Positions 1 through 7,262 of a DNA stretch of 56,129 nt are shown here, piece after piece. The position numbers and the translations under genes were made by a program. The notes beneath the pieces were generated by a model. That model searched no databases, was not told the origin of the DNA, and worked only from the letters and a program-made list of their open reading frames with translations. Positions within the stretch are counted from its first letter, which is position 1; each line of letters begins with the position of its first letter. This DNA is from Pontibacter sp. E15-1 (GTDB taxonomy: Bacteria > Bacteroidota > Bacteroidia > Cytophagales > Hymenobacteraceae): contig NZ_JAKVIR010000036.1 in NCBI RefSeq assembly GCF_022601975.1, positions 1 to 56,129 on the forward strand, written 5' to 3'.

Positions 1-441
1 CTTGTATAAGCGATGGATAATGTAAACTTGCCATGCCCCTAAAACAAAGCATGCGTAAGAATCATTCGATAATGGTACTACTGAACGCTGCGGCATACCC
101 AAGCTTTTCTTGCAAACCAGCTAGAATAAAGTAAGCTGTTGGTAAAGTTGATTGGGCAGCAATTGGAGAGGGGACTAGGTTTGGGGTATGGCTGAATGTA
201 ATAAGTTCTGTATAAAAATACCCCGGTACGCAAAATCCGTTCGATCATGGTTAGCCCGAAAATTCTATCAGAGAGCCGCACTTTAGTTATACCGAAAATT
301 GTCCGATGAAACACTTCGCACCGCCCCACGCAAAGTCGCTGTTGGCAGCTGGACTTAGGTTTGTATTCGTTATACCACCCAACTAACTCGTTCGGCAAGA
401 TAATCCGTTTTCAAATTCAAGCTTAGCTGTCTGAGCAATAG
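1..441. other. Spacer with no supported gene
   Basis: I see no recognisable coding sequence here. The only sizeable open frame (minus strand, 78-398) has no recognisable family, is rich in Cys, Ser and Pro, and lacks the hydrophobic patterning of a real small protein. The stretch lies downstream of the DUF4256 gene and is AT-rich. The window edge may cut a feature that cannot be judged from here. Confidence 0.5.
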
Positions 442-1005
442 TTATACCCTGAGCGATCCACGGAACGCCCTGGCAGCATAGTATGAGGGTGCACTGTTGT
501 GATACACGAAGACATTGCCGTAACGGAAATCAGCAAAGAGAGCTCCGCCGAGGTTTCTGATCTCAGCAGGTGTATTTATCCAGCTGGATGTTTTCGTATC
601 GAACTTTCCAAGTTTCTGCAACTCGCGATATTCTTCTTCGGCTAAAAGTTCAATGCCCATGGCAGCAGCCATATCAACCGCGTTATTGGCTGGTTTATGC
701 TCTTTTCTTGATTCCTGCCCTTCGCGGTCGTAACAGACACTTCTGCGGCCTTTGGGACTTTCCGCTGAACAATCATAAAAAATGTACTCGCCCGTTTTTT
801 TATCGTGACCTACAACATCTGGTTCGCCGCCAGTCCTTTCCATTTCATTAAGCGACCACAGTTTTTCAGTAGTAGCTTCCAGCTTTGCCTGTACTTTAGT
901 CCATTCGATACCTTGATGGCGGTTCATGTTTTTCTCAAATCGGGCTTTTAATGCGCTGCGTAGTGCTTCACGTTCTTCTGGTGACAACTCCTTATTGTTT
1001 TCCAT
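442..1005 (-). CDS. DUF4256 family protein
   Basis: A soluble 187-aa protein with no signal peptide or membrane segment. It matches my memory of the DUF4256 family over its full length: an N-terminal helical part (ALKARFEKNMNRHQG), the block LWSLNEMERTGGEPDVVG near residues 50-67, a central DCSAESPKGRRSVCYDREG, and a C-terminal NLGGALFADFRYGNVFVYHN. The family is widespread in Bacteroidota and Firmicutes and has no established biochemical role. The Gly/Arg/Tyr-rich conserved blocks suggest a single globular domain. The start ATG at 1003-1005 fits the usual family length of about 185 aa. Its 5' end overlaps the 3' end of the neighbouring membrane-protein frame by 58 nt. The family call is fairly sure; function is unknown. 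Confidence 0.8.
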   Translation of the reverse strand: MENNKELSPEEREALRSALKARFEKNMNRHQGIEWTKVQAKLEATTEKLWSLNEMERTGGEPDVVGHDKKTGEYIFYDCSAESPKGRRSVCYDREGQESRKEHKPANNAVDMAAAMGIELLAEEEYRELQKLGKFDTKTSSWINTPAEIRNLGGALFADFRYGNVFVYHNSAPSYYAARAFRGSLRV

Positions 1006-1259
1006 TGTCCTAATGTCTTGCGAATGGTTATGTGTTCTACGATTAAAAACTTTGACAGAAAAAACAGAAATACAAGAACCCCAATCTTTCCAAGCAAGAT
1101 GAAGAGCAAAAAGGTGAAATTGCCCATCCGCTTATTCTCCCCATTGAACGTAGCGAGTTCAGGATCTATTAAATTTAGAGTCGGCATAGTTATAAAGAGC
1201 AAGCCGAAAATCAACATCCCGTATTTTAATCCTACAAAAGCATATTTGTCACTTTCCAT
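948..1259 (-). CDS. Small membrane protein, function unknown
   Basis: An open frame encoding about 103 aa from the internal ATG at 1257-1259 (MESDKYAFVG); an upstream ATG at 1316 would add 19 residues that look less natural. Two strongly hydrophobic stretches can be seen, one about residues 12-30 (GMLIFGLLFITMPTLN) and one about 47-70 (FLLFILLGKIGVLVFLFFL), separated by a polar loop, so it is probably a two-helix inner-membrane protein. Its 3' end runs 58 nt into the DUF4256 coding sequence, which is unusual and suggests translational coupling or a shifted C-terminus. I do not recognise the family. The paired hydrophobic helices argue that the frame is real. Confidence 0.45.
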   Translation of the reverse strand: MESDKYAFVGLKYGMLIFGLLFITMPTLNLIDPELATFNGENKRMGNFTFLLFILLGKIGVLVFLFFLSKFLIVEHITIRKTLGQWKTIRSCHQKNVKHYAAH

Positions 1260-1458
1260 TTTATGTTTTAATGCATCATAGCCTACCACTAAACAAAGTA
1301 TGTTCCGTTTAGCCACCCAAATTGAGTGGCCAAATGAAACTCTTCAACGAATATAACCTATATACTTCAGAATATATAGGTATGATCTAGAAAGTAAATT
1401 TGGATTATGCCGTGTGTGCTTACGCTTTCATAGCTGGGCGAGAAGCATTGGAATATAG

Positions 1459-1489
1459 CTTCTCTTCAGGTCTGTCTCCTGAAGAGAAG
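1459..1489 (-). terminator. Hairpin downstream of the 1519-2091 gene
   Basis: A perfect 12-bp inverted repeat (CTTCTCTTCAGG / CCTGAAGAGAAG) with a 7-nt loop begins 30 nt after the stop of the minus-strand gene at 1519. There is no clear U-tract on the minus strand, so it could be a processing or stabilising hairpin rather than a classical intrinsic terminator. Confidence 0.5.
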
Positions 1490-1518
1490 TATTTGGCAGT
1501 TGGTGATAGGTGAATACG

Positions 1519-2091
1519 CTACCGCTTCACATCAGCCACTTTGGGTTGCTGGCAATGAAACTCAGCGGCGATGATGTGGTTGCCGTTTCCGTCTGGTGTT
1601 CGGATCACTTTTTTAAACGAGCCATCGTCGAAGAAGAAATACTGCCAAAGCACCTGTCTGGCTGCCTGTTTTCTGCCCCTTGCCGGCTCAAACAGGATCA
1701 TGCTGAAATTGGGGTTCCAGTGACCGAACAGGATTTGGGTTGTGTTTCCTTTCCTGTCGAGCTGCATATACTCGAAGCGCTTGTTTTGCGCGGAATAGCG
1801 CAGAATTCCTTCCATCTTCTCCACAGATCCGTCGGGCTGCCGTACCGACAACTGTTCGCGTACACCGCCTTCGTCAACCCTGCTGAAACTGGCCTTGCCT
1901 TTCACTGAGGCGAATTTATGCTGCCACGGCTGCCAGGTAAGGGCATCAATTTGCCAGGCGCCAAGGGTATGATGCAGCAGGGCATTGGCCTCGTCTGCGG
2001 TGAGACTGCCTCTGGTTTGGGCGTTTGCTACGGGGGCTATTCCTATCAGCAGCGCAGCCGCTAGCAGGAAAACACTGAATAATTTTTTCAT
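1519..2091 (-). CDS. Secreted protein, DUF1579-like
   Basis: A 190-aa protein with a clear Sec signal peptide (MKKLFSVFLLAAALLIGIAPVANAQ, cleavage after AQ near residue 25). The mature part begins with a short helix (TADEANALLHHTLGAWQI) followed by alternating beta-type segments such as FEYMQLDRKGNTTQILFGHWNP and MILFEPARG. This resembles the small lipocalin-like beta-barrel proteins grouped as DUF1579 and relatives. No catalytic motif is visible. It is probably periplasmic. It stands alone: the neighbours on both sides are separated by more than 200 nt. Sure as a secreted gene; the family call is tentative and the role unknown. Confidence 0.7.
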   Translation of the reverse strand: MKKLFSVFLLAAALLIGIAPVANAQTRGSLTADEANALLHHTLGAWQIDALTWQPWQHKFASVKGKASFSRVDEGGVREQLSVRQPDGSVEKMEGILRYSAQNKRFEYMQLDRKGNTTQILFGHWNPNFSMILFEPARGRKQAARQVLWQYFFFDDGSFKKVIRTPDGNGNHIIAAEFHCQQPKVADVKR

Positions 2092-2503
2092 GGTTTGTTG
2101 GGGTTAGGGTTCAAGATTAATTTTCAAGGGTCACTTGCAAGTGCTTTATGTATTGTAAGTTTATGGGGTTTTAAGGAGAAAGTTTTGGCTTTTATACTAG
2201 CGTCCCATAGGAATAGCCGTAGGCAGGAATTGTTTGTACGAACGCAATCGTACTGGCAAGATTCATCGACGAATCTGATGGGGCTATGCTTTTTCGGGCA
2301 CAGCATATAAAACACGCTGGTGAGGAAGGGATAACAGTATGATGGCTAGGGCTACTGCCTATTTAGGTGAACATGCATAAGCTGCTCTCAAAGCTGGGCT
2401 AACGCAGGATGGCGACCAACACAGGCTTCGTTGTTGTCGCACAGCGCTGCTGGAAGAAGCGGTGTATGCAGTTTATTTTGAGGAGCTTGCCTATACCCGC
2501 TTT
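2092..2503. other. Spacer with no supported gene
   Basis: Between two minus-strand genes. Short open frames occur on both strands (2095-2310 plus, 2124-2315 minus) but neither shows a family, a signal peptide or sensible composition. No terminator-grade hairpin or consensus promoter was found. Confidence 0.5.
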
Positions 2504-3184
2504 TTAGTGTGGCTCTTTTGCTAAACGGTATAGCGCGACCAGATGGGCAAACAGCACAAGGGGCACCACCACAGTAGGCAGCAGGTGGTATGGGAAATAC
2601 AGCACAGCCACGTTTGGCTGCTCCAGAGACAGTGCCTGAAACGGGGATGGGATAGCAAAGATCGCCGTAACGACAACGTTGAGCAGCAACAGCAAACAGA
2701 TAACATTCCACCAGAAGAAAAGCTTTGTATTGGTATGATGGGGCTTAAAAGCAATATAAGCGACCAATGCGGCTGTGAGGCCCGAGAAGATGTCGAAGTT
2801 GGTGCCCTCAAAAGTCATGTAAACAGAGACCACCCCCTGGTGGAAAAGCAGCACCAGCACGATTTCTACCGGTATCCGGATCGAGTGGAAATAAGTGAGT
2901 GTTTTCAGGTTGACGCCGCCGATGAATGCCCTGCAGCCTGGACTAAGAAACGTGATGAGCATGGCCAGGAGGGTAGGGAGCACCCCAAAAAGCATGATTT
3001 TCGGAGGCATTGCCTCCACGTCCTGGTATACACCGGCAATTCCCAGCGTAGCCTGCAGCCCCGTCCACGCTATAACCAAAAGCAGGAACACGCGCGATCC
3101 GGAGGCATAAGAAATCCAGATAAGCGTCACAACCACCGTCAGTAAAAATAGCAGGGAGATATACAGTGGCAGTTCTTCAATCAT
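2504..3184 (-). CDS. Polytopic membrane protein, unknown
   Basis: A 226-aa integral membrane protein with about seven hydrophobic segments: LYISLLFLLTVVVTLIWIS, VFLLLVIAWTGLQATLGIAG, IMLFGVLPTLLAMLITFLS, VEIVLVLLFHQGVVSVYM, a stretch around FSGLTAALVAYIAF, FFWWNVICLLLLLNVVVTAI and LLPTVVVPLVLFAHLVALY. Conserved-looking polar features include PGCRAFIGG and FHSIRIPVEI in the middle and a His pair (KPHHTNTKLFFWW) before helix six. It looks like the hypothetical seven-helix proteins common in Cytophagales and Sphingobacteriia, with no assigned activity. No operon partner is visible. Sure as a gene, unknown in function. Confidence 0.7.
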   Translation of the reverse strand: MIEELPLYISLLFLLTVVVTLIWISYASGSRVFLLLVIAWTGLQATLGIAGVYQDVEAMPPKIMLFGVLPTLLAMLITFLSPGCRAFIGGVNLKTLTYFHSIRIPVEIVLVLLFHQGVVSVYMTFEGTNFDIFSGLTAALVAYIAFKPHHTNTKLFFWWNVICLLLLLNVVVTAIFAIPSPFQALSLEQPNVAVLYFPYHLLPTVVVPLVLFAHLVALYRLAKEPH

Positions 3185-3696
3185 TCTGAGGTTTTTACGG
3201 TTTGCAAACCGCGTGCTGCAGCAAACACGGAAGGTCTCTATCCTAAAGTAGTCAAAATAAACCAGGAAGTGAGCTGTGCGTCAATAGTTTATCTTAGACA
3301 ATCCCAATATAAGCAGGGTATGGAGAGCATACAGTAATCAGATAGGGTTAACGAAGACGGCTGTTTCTAACTTCTATTTAGAGTCAGATAGCTTATACCC
3401 TAAAAAAAGCTCATACCATGCTGGATGTGATGCAACATAAAGCAACCCATACCTCCGGTATAGCCTCATACGCTGTGCCGTTTAGTTTTTAGGCGGTGAA
3501 ATTGGGGCCAGAGGAGGGGTAAAACTCGATAGCAAAATAAGTCGTGAGTTGAGTTGCATAGTGTAATAGCCGACACGAAGGCAATCAGACCAGTACGATA
3601 CCTTGGTGTTTTACCTGTCATGATGTGCCTATATATGGTATAGCGACAAATTAATTTTCTTACAAGTGAAGTTTTGATGTCTTTTTGTAAAATATA

Positions 3697-3727
3697 CTTG
3701 ACATTAAGTATTATTTGTATATCTTTG
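3697..3727 (+). promoter_or_regulatory. Promoter for the membrane protein/Xre pair
   Basis: An exact Bacteroidota -7 element TATCTTTG (3720-3727) is preceded 19 nt upstream by CTTG within TTGACA (3697-3703). Transcription would start near 3733, giving a leader of about 35 nt before the ATG at 3768. The rest of the spacer 3185-3767 holds no gene that I can support. Confidence 0.6.
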
Positions 3728-3767
3728 TGTAAATAAAACTTTACATTTAATCAAATCTGTTTTACTT

Positions 3768-4181
3768 ATGAAAAATCGAAACGAAGAATGGGCTGTGTCT
3801 GGCAGGAAAAACACAACGCGGCTGGCCATCTGGACGGTCGCCTGGACGGGCTCTATGGCGCTGGCGGCCTTTGGGCCTAAATTTATCTGGTCAGAAAATG
3901 TAATGCTCACGGTTCTGGCCATCCTGCTCAACGCCGGGCTTGGCATCGGGATGATTCTGGCCAACATCAGGCACATGAAAGGGCTCGACGAACTACAGCA
4001 GAAGATACAGTTGGAGGCCATGGGAATTGCACTGGGGGTTGGCATTGTGGGCGGGCTCAGTTACTCGCTGCTCGACACCACCAATGTGATATCCGGTGAT
4101 GCCGAAATCTCTGTACTTGTGATCTTAATCAGTCTTACCTACCTGGGTGGCATCATCATGGGACAAATCCGGTACAAATGA
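3768..4181 (+). CDS. Four-helix membrane protein partnered with Xre
   Basis: A 137-aa protein with a short basic cytoplasmic N-terminus and four hydrophobic segments at about residues 18-40, 45-67, 84-102 and 112-133, and a short loop HMKGLDELQQKIQLEA between helices two and three. I do not recognise a named family, but small multi-helix proteins co-encoded with a 65-70-aa Xre regulator are a common pattern in Bacteroidota and Firmicutes. Its stop overlaps the start of the Xre gene (ATGA at 4178-4181), so the two are translationally coupled. It could be the output or the membrane-bound sensor of that regulator; this is inference from context. Confidence 0.75.
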   Translation: MKNRNEEWAVSGRKNTTRLAIWTVAWTGSMALAAFGPKFIWSENVMLTVLAILLNAGLGIGMILANIRHMKGLDELQQKIQLEAMGIALGVGIVGGLSYSLLDTTNVISGDAEISVLVILISLTYLGGIIMGQIRYK

Positions 4182-4378
4182 AGAATCGACTAAAGGTACT
4201 CCGGGCCGAACGGGATTTAACGCAGGCACAGCTCTCCGAGGCGTTGGCTGTGTCGCGGCAAACGGTAAACGCAATCGAGAAAGGCAAATTTGACCCCAGT
4301 TTGCCTCTCGCGTTCAAGATTTCACGCTTGTTTGAACTGCCGATCGAGGAAATTTTTCAGGATGAGGAGGCAGTGTGA
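4178..4378 (+). CDS. Small Xre-family HTH transcription regulator
   Basis: A 66-aa protein consisting almost only of an HTH_3 (Cro/C1) domain: RAERDLTQAQLSEALAVSRQ as helices two and three, then NAIEKGKFDPSLPLAFKISR, and the C-terminal LFELPIEEIFQDEE typical of the YozG/YgzD-like short Xre repressors found beside membrane proteins. It would bind DNA as a dimer, probably autoregulating the promoter at 3697-3727. It overlaps the upstream gene by 4 nt (ATGA). The domain call is very sure; the target is inferred from context. Confidence 0.9.
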   Translation: MKNRLKVLRAERDLTQAQLSEALAVSRQTVNAIEKGKFDPSLPLAFKISRLFELPIEEIFQDEEAV

Positions 4379-4395
4379 GGGTATGCTGGTGTGTT

Positions 4396-4505
4396 GAGGC
4401 GCGTTTTATATTTGTTTCATGAGCGCATCAGCATCAGACTGGAAGAAGTTTTGAGACCAGCCTCGCATCAAGCTTCTTCCAGCACTTCAATTTAAAAAAC
4501 GCCTC
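4396..4505 (+). terminator. Two-tier hairpin after the Xre gene
   Basis: An outer stem GAGGCG (4396-4401) pairs with CGCCTC (4500-4505), extended by a T4/A4 run. An inner perfect 10-bp stem CTGGAAGAAG (4439-4448) pairs with CTTCTTCCAG (4473-4482). It starts 18 nt after the Xre stop, so it may end that transcript, but there is no U-tract directly after the stem. Confidence 0.4.
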
Positions 4506-4630
4506 CTTTAAATTAGTTATACATGCTTTGAGGTATAAGGTATTTGCCATGGAGGCAAGGCCTTCTGTAATCGAAAGCCTGCGGCTATTTTATACCTAAA
4601 TATTTAGCATTTGTCTTCCAGCCACCAGGG

Positions 4631-5110
4631 TTATTTTTTCCTGGTCATGCTTAATCTATTATCGAACGTTAATCGTGCTTTTGAGATCACGGAAATTTTA
4701 CTTGCATCAGGATGATGCGGATTGATTAAGTAGTTGAATTCAGCAGGGACAATACTGCTAGGCACCTTCAGGACAGCCGCGCTGCTGCTGGTTACAAAGT
4801 CATCCCCTATATATTGTGTTTCAAGAGATGGCGGCTTTGCATCCCAGTTTTCTGGTAAGTCTTTGGTTCTTAGTTCTAAGGTCTGAACTTCATCCGGGAT
4901 GTCTATTTCAACATAATATCGATCGGTGGGTAAATCTTCGCTGAGGTCTAAATGAACAGACACCTCTAAAGTTGCCAGTGCTCTGGATTCTGAGGTATAA
5001 ACTAAATAGGTGTTGAGACTATTCCAGCGATATCCCTCCGTTAATGCTGCTCCAATTCCTTTTAAAGTCGTGGCAAGGTGTTTTTCTCTCTCAATCCGGT
5101 ATACCCTCAT
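4631..5110 (-). CDS. RES-domain toxin (NAD+-degrading family)
   Basis: A 159-aa single-domain protein of the RES family. Family members are ADP-ribosyltransferase-fold toxins that deplete NAD+ by phosphorolysis. Typical features are visible: VYRIEREKH at the N-terminus, the block EGYRWNSLNTYLVYTSESRALATLEV (residues about 25-50, written here in full as the diagnostic R, Y, S and E region: R28, Y37, S40 and E48), and the C-terminal VPSSIVPAEFNYLINPHHP. Its start codon shares one base with the stop of the antitoxin gene upstream (TAATG), so the two are tightly coupled, antitoxin first. Length is normal for the family, so it is probably intact. Residue numbers were counted by hand. Confidence 0.9.
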   Translation of the reverse strand: MRVYRIEREKHLATTLKGIGAALTEGYRWNSLNTYLVYTSESRALATLEVSVHLDLSEDLPTDRYYVEIDIPDEVQTLELRTKDLPENWDAKPPSLETQYIGDDFVTSSSAAVLKVPSSIVPAEFNYLINPHHPDASKISVISKARLTFDNRLSMTRKK

Positions 5111-5622
5111 TACGCCATATTTCCATATTCAAGTCTGTTCAGACTGTTTCTGACCTCCTGAATTCCGGTCAACGAATCGAACAGACTTTCTGGCGTAGCG
5201 CCCCCCAGCGAAATATTTGGCTTCTTTAGCCATCGTTGAAATTTTTCCTTTTCATCATTGAAAACTTCCAGGCCAAAATCCAGCAACTCTGTAAGCACCA
5301 ATACTACTTCACTGTCCCTGCCGCTGAGTAAATCGTTGTCTCTCTTTTTCTTATTGTATGTAGTTTGGGGCACTCCCAATAAATGCAGGACTTGTTTTAC
5401 AGGTAAATTTGTCCTTCTGCTTATGACTTCAATAGATTCATAAGGCAGTCCTTTTCTGATAATAGTCACTCGATCCATCTTTGTAGCCCAAACATACTTA
5501 CCTCCGGTAAGGGCAATACTCCAACTGGGGCTTTTTGCCTTACTGCTGCTGGCTCGCTTGATACTTTCCTTTGGATCAAAGGCTTTGGGGCTAGACGGGG
5601 TATTTTCTTTCTTTGGGTACAT
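5110..5622 (-). CDS. Xre/MbcA/ParS-type antitoxin (DUF2384)
   Basis: A 170-aa protein made of a basic, Ser/Lys-rich N-terminal tail (about residues 1-35), an Xre-like middle region (DRVTIIRKGLPYESIEVISR, then LPVKQVLHLLGVPQTTYNKK) and a C-terminal DUF2384 toxin-binding part (SEVVLVLTELLDFGLEVFND ... FQRWLKKPNISLGGATPESL). The phrase W-L-x-x-P-N-x-x-L-G-G-x-x-P is the hallmark of this antitoxin family. It neutralises the RES toxin encoded directly downstream and usually represses its own promoter. Candidate operators lie just upstream at 5634-5705. The assignment is very sure from sequence and context. Confidence 0.92.
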   Translation of the reverse strand: MYPKKENTPSSPKAFDPKESIKRASSSKAKSPSWSIALTGGKYVWATKMDRVTIIRKGLPYESIEVISRRTNLPVKQVLHLLGVPQTTYNKKKRDNDLLSGRDSEVVLVLTELLDFGLEVFNDEKEKFQRWLKKPNISLGGATPESLFDSLTGIQEVRNSLNRLEYGNMA

Positions 5623-5633
5623 GGCAACATATT

Positions 5634-5705
5634 TACTGTGAATGTACAGTAGATTTACTACAAAAACGAAGTTTTAGTTCAATAAATGTCCACAGGCATA
5701 CAGTA
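5634..5705 (-). promoter_or_regulatory. Candidate antitoxin operators
   Basis: Three related boxes lie upstream of the antitoxin start: TACTGT at 5634-5639, TACAGTA at 5645-5651 (these two form an inverted repeat with a short spacer) and a second TACAGTA at 5699-5705. The context ACAGTAG followed by a TTTAC or TAAAC sequence is shared by the last two. Such repeated boxes just before an Xre antitoxin gene fit autoregulation; binding is inferred. Confidence 0.45.
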
Positions 5706-5907
5706 GTAAACATATCCTTAGCGTACCAAATGGTGCAGAGCATACGCAATGAGCTGCCTTACCCAAAGCTCTCCATCTCAAGTTGCTTTCCGTTAAATCA
5801 TTTTTCAGCCATCGCTGTTAGGCAGGTATAATTTACCGCTCGGGGCAGGCGTGTTGCGCCCCGTCTAAAAGTTGGCCGGGCCCCGAGGAGGCTTGCCCAA
5901 GAAAGCA

Positions 5908-5915
5908 TAGCTTTG
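5908..5915 (+). promoter_or_regulatory. -7 element next to the sensor-kinase start
   Basis: An exact TAGCTTTG ends only 4 nt before the ATG at 5920. If it is used, the transcript would begin at or within a few bases of the start codon, so the mRNA would be leaderless. No good TTTG lies at the right upstream distance, so the call is tentative. Confidence 0.4.
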
Positions 5916-5919
5916 TAAT

Positions 5920-7023
5920 ATGGAAGTTAAGTTGAATCAGGCAGAGACCTTTGCGCCCGATAGCGCCTGGGGCCTGCCCGAGGTGCGGAACGTTACCCAG
6001 AACCGGTTGCTATTGCACCTGCTCTTCTGGACGGTGTATGTCACTTTTTTTGGCTTGCTATATGGCAGCTACATCGACGACTACTACATCGCGTTTATAG
6101 TGGAGCTGGTGGAACTGCCGTTTAAAATGGCGCTGGTATACTTTAACATGTACTACCTGATGCCGCGCTACCTGCTGGAAAAGCGCTATCTCGAGTTTTT
6201 CGTGTACCTGCTCCTGCTCATGGGGGCCATCGGGGCGCTGATGCAGTTCGTGCTGGTGCCCTTTTTGATTCACCCGTTCTTCTGCCCCAGCACCTGTACC
6301 GATGACAACCTGACCTTCTACCGCTTCACCAGAAATATTGTTAACATTAGCTATGTGGTGGCCATTACGGCGGTGATTGCCCTGCTCAAGAACTGGTATA
6401 GCCACCAGCAGGCCGCCCGCAACCTGACCCAGGACAAGCTGGAGGCAGAACTGAAAGTGCTGAAAGCACAGATCCACCCGCACTTCCTTTTCAACACGCT
6501 CAACAGCCTGTACTCCCTCACGCTCAAAAAATCGGATAATGCGCCCGAGGTGGTTCTCAAGCTCTCGAGCCTGATGGATTATATGCTTTATGATGCCAAC
6601 GCCACCATGGTGCCGCTCGAAAAAGAGCTGGCTTATATCCAGAACTACATTGCCCTGGAGCGCATGCGCTACGGCGACCGCGTGGATGTACGTTTCACGG
6701 AGAGCGGGGGTATGGCGGGCAAGCAGATCGCCCCGATGATGCTGCTGCCCTTTGTGGAGAACGCGTTTAAGCACGGCGTGAGCACCGAGACAGAGAATGC
6801 CTGGGTGCGCATTGACGTGAAAGTGACCGATGAGAAACTTACCCTGTTGGTGGAAAACTGCAAGTGCGGCAGCCGCGCCAGCAAAAGTCCCCGCGACATG
6901 GCATCCGGCATCGGCCTCAAAAACCTGCAGCGCCGCCTCGAGCTGCTCTACGAAGACCGCTACGAACTGGAAATAGAAGACGAACCCGATAGCTACGCCG
7001 CGAAGCTGGAGATTTGGTTCTGA
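5920..7023 (+). CDS. LytS-like sensor histidine kinase
   Basis: A 367-aa membrane histidine kinase of the LytS/YehU type. The N-terminal third holds about four hydrophobic segments (LLLHLLFWTVYVTFFGLLYG, FKMALVYFNMYYLM, FFVYLLLLMGAIGALMQFVL, ISYVVAITAVIALLKNW). A short coiled linker (LTQDKLEAELKVLKAQ) leads into the His_kinase box IHPHFLFNTLNSLYSL, with H188 the likely phosphoacceptor, and then the HATPase part with the N-box FVENAFKHGV near residue 281 and the G-box GIGLKNLQRRLELLY. It is the first gene of a pair with the LytTR regulator 240 nt downstream. The signal sensed is unknown. The gap to the regulator carries simple repeats, so co-transcription is likely but not certain. Confidence 0.95.
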   Translation: MEVKLNQAETFAPDSAWGLPEVRNVTQNRLLLHLLFWTVYVTFFGLLYGSYIDDYYIAFIVELVELPFKMALVYFNMYYLMPRYLLEKRYLEFFVYLLLLMGAIGALMQFVLVPFLIHPFFCPSTCTDDNLTFYRFTRNIVNISYVVAITAVIALLKNWYSHQQAARNLTQDKLEAELKVLKAQIHPHFLFNTLNSLYSLTLKKSDNAPEVVLKLSSLMDYMLYDANATMVPLEKELAYIQNYIALERMRYGDRVDVRFTESGGMAGKQIAPMMLLPFVENAFKHGVSTETENAWVRIDVKVTDEKLTLLVENCKCGSRASKSPRDMASGIGLKNLQRRLELLYEDRYELEIEDEPDSYAAKLEIWF

Positions 7024-7028
7024 TGGAG

Positions 7029-7096
7029 ACGTTAGATACTGGACGTTAGACGTTAGACTTTCGGCAATTTTGAACTTTCGACTTTCGGCAGAAACC
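7029..7096. repeat. Short tandem-like repeats (GACGTTAGAC / CTTTCGGC)
   Basis: Degenerate direct repeats can be read as GGACGTTAGACGTTAGAC followed by two copies of ACTTTCGGCA separated by a partial copy (TTTTGAACTTTCG). This low-complexity type is seen between genes in many Bacteroidota genomes. It sits between the sensor kinase and its response regulator. Confidence 0.55.
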
Positions 7097-7262
7097 TGCC
7101 ACAGGAATACGGTTCAGGTTTCTTATTGCTGCGCTGGCTCTTGGGAAGGATCAAAGATATGTTTATACCCCCTAAACGCTACTGAAGTCATCGGTACGTA
7201 AGACACACATATAGCACTGCCGGTATCTACTGGCCGGAGACGAACACCTAACATAGCAAAAG

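Noticed and set aside
78..398. 106-aa minus-strand open frame
   Set aside because: No family, odd composition, no start context; treated as chance.
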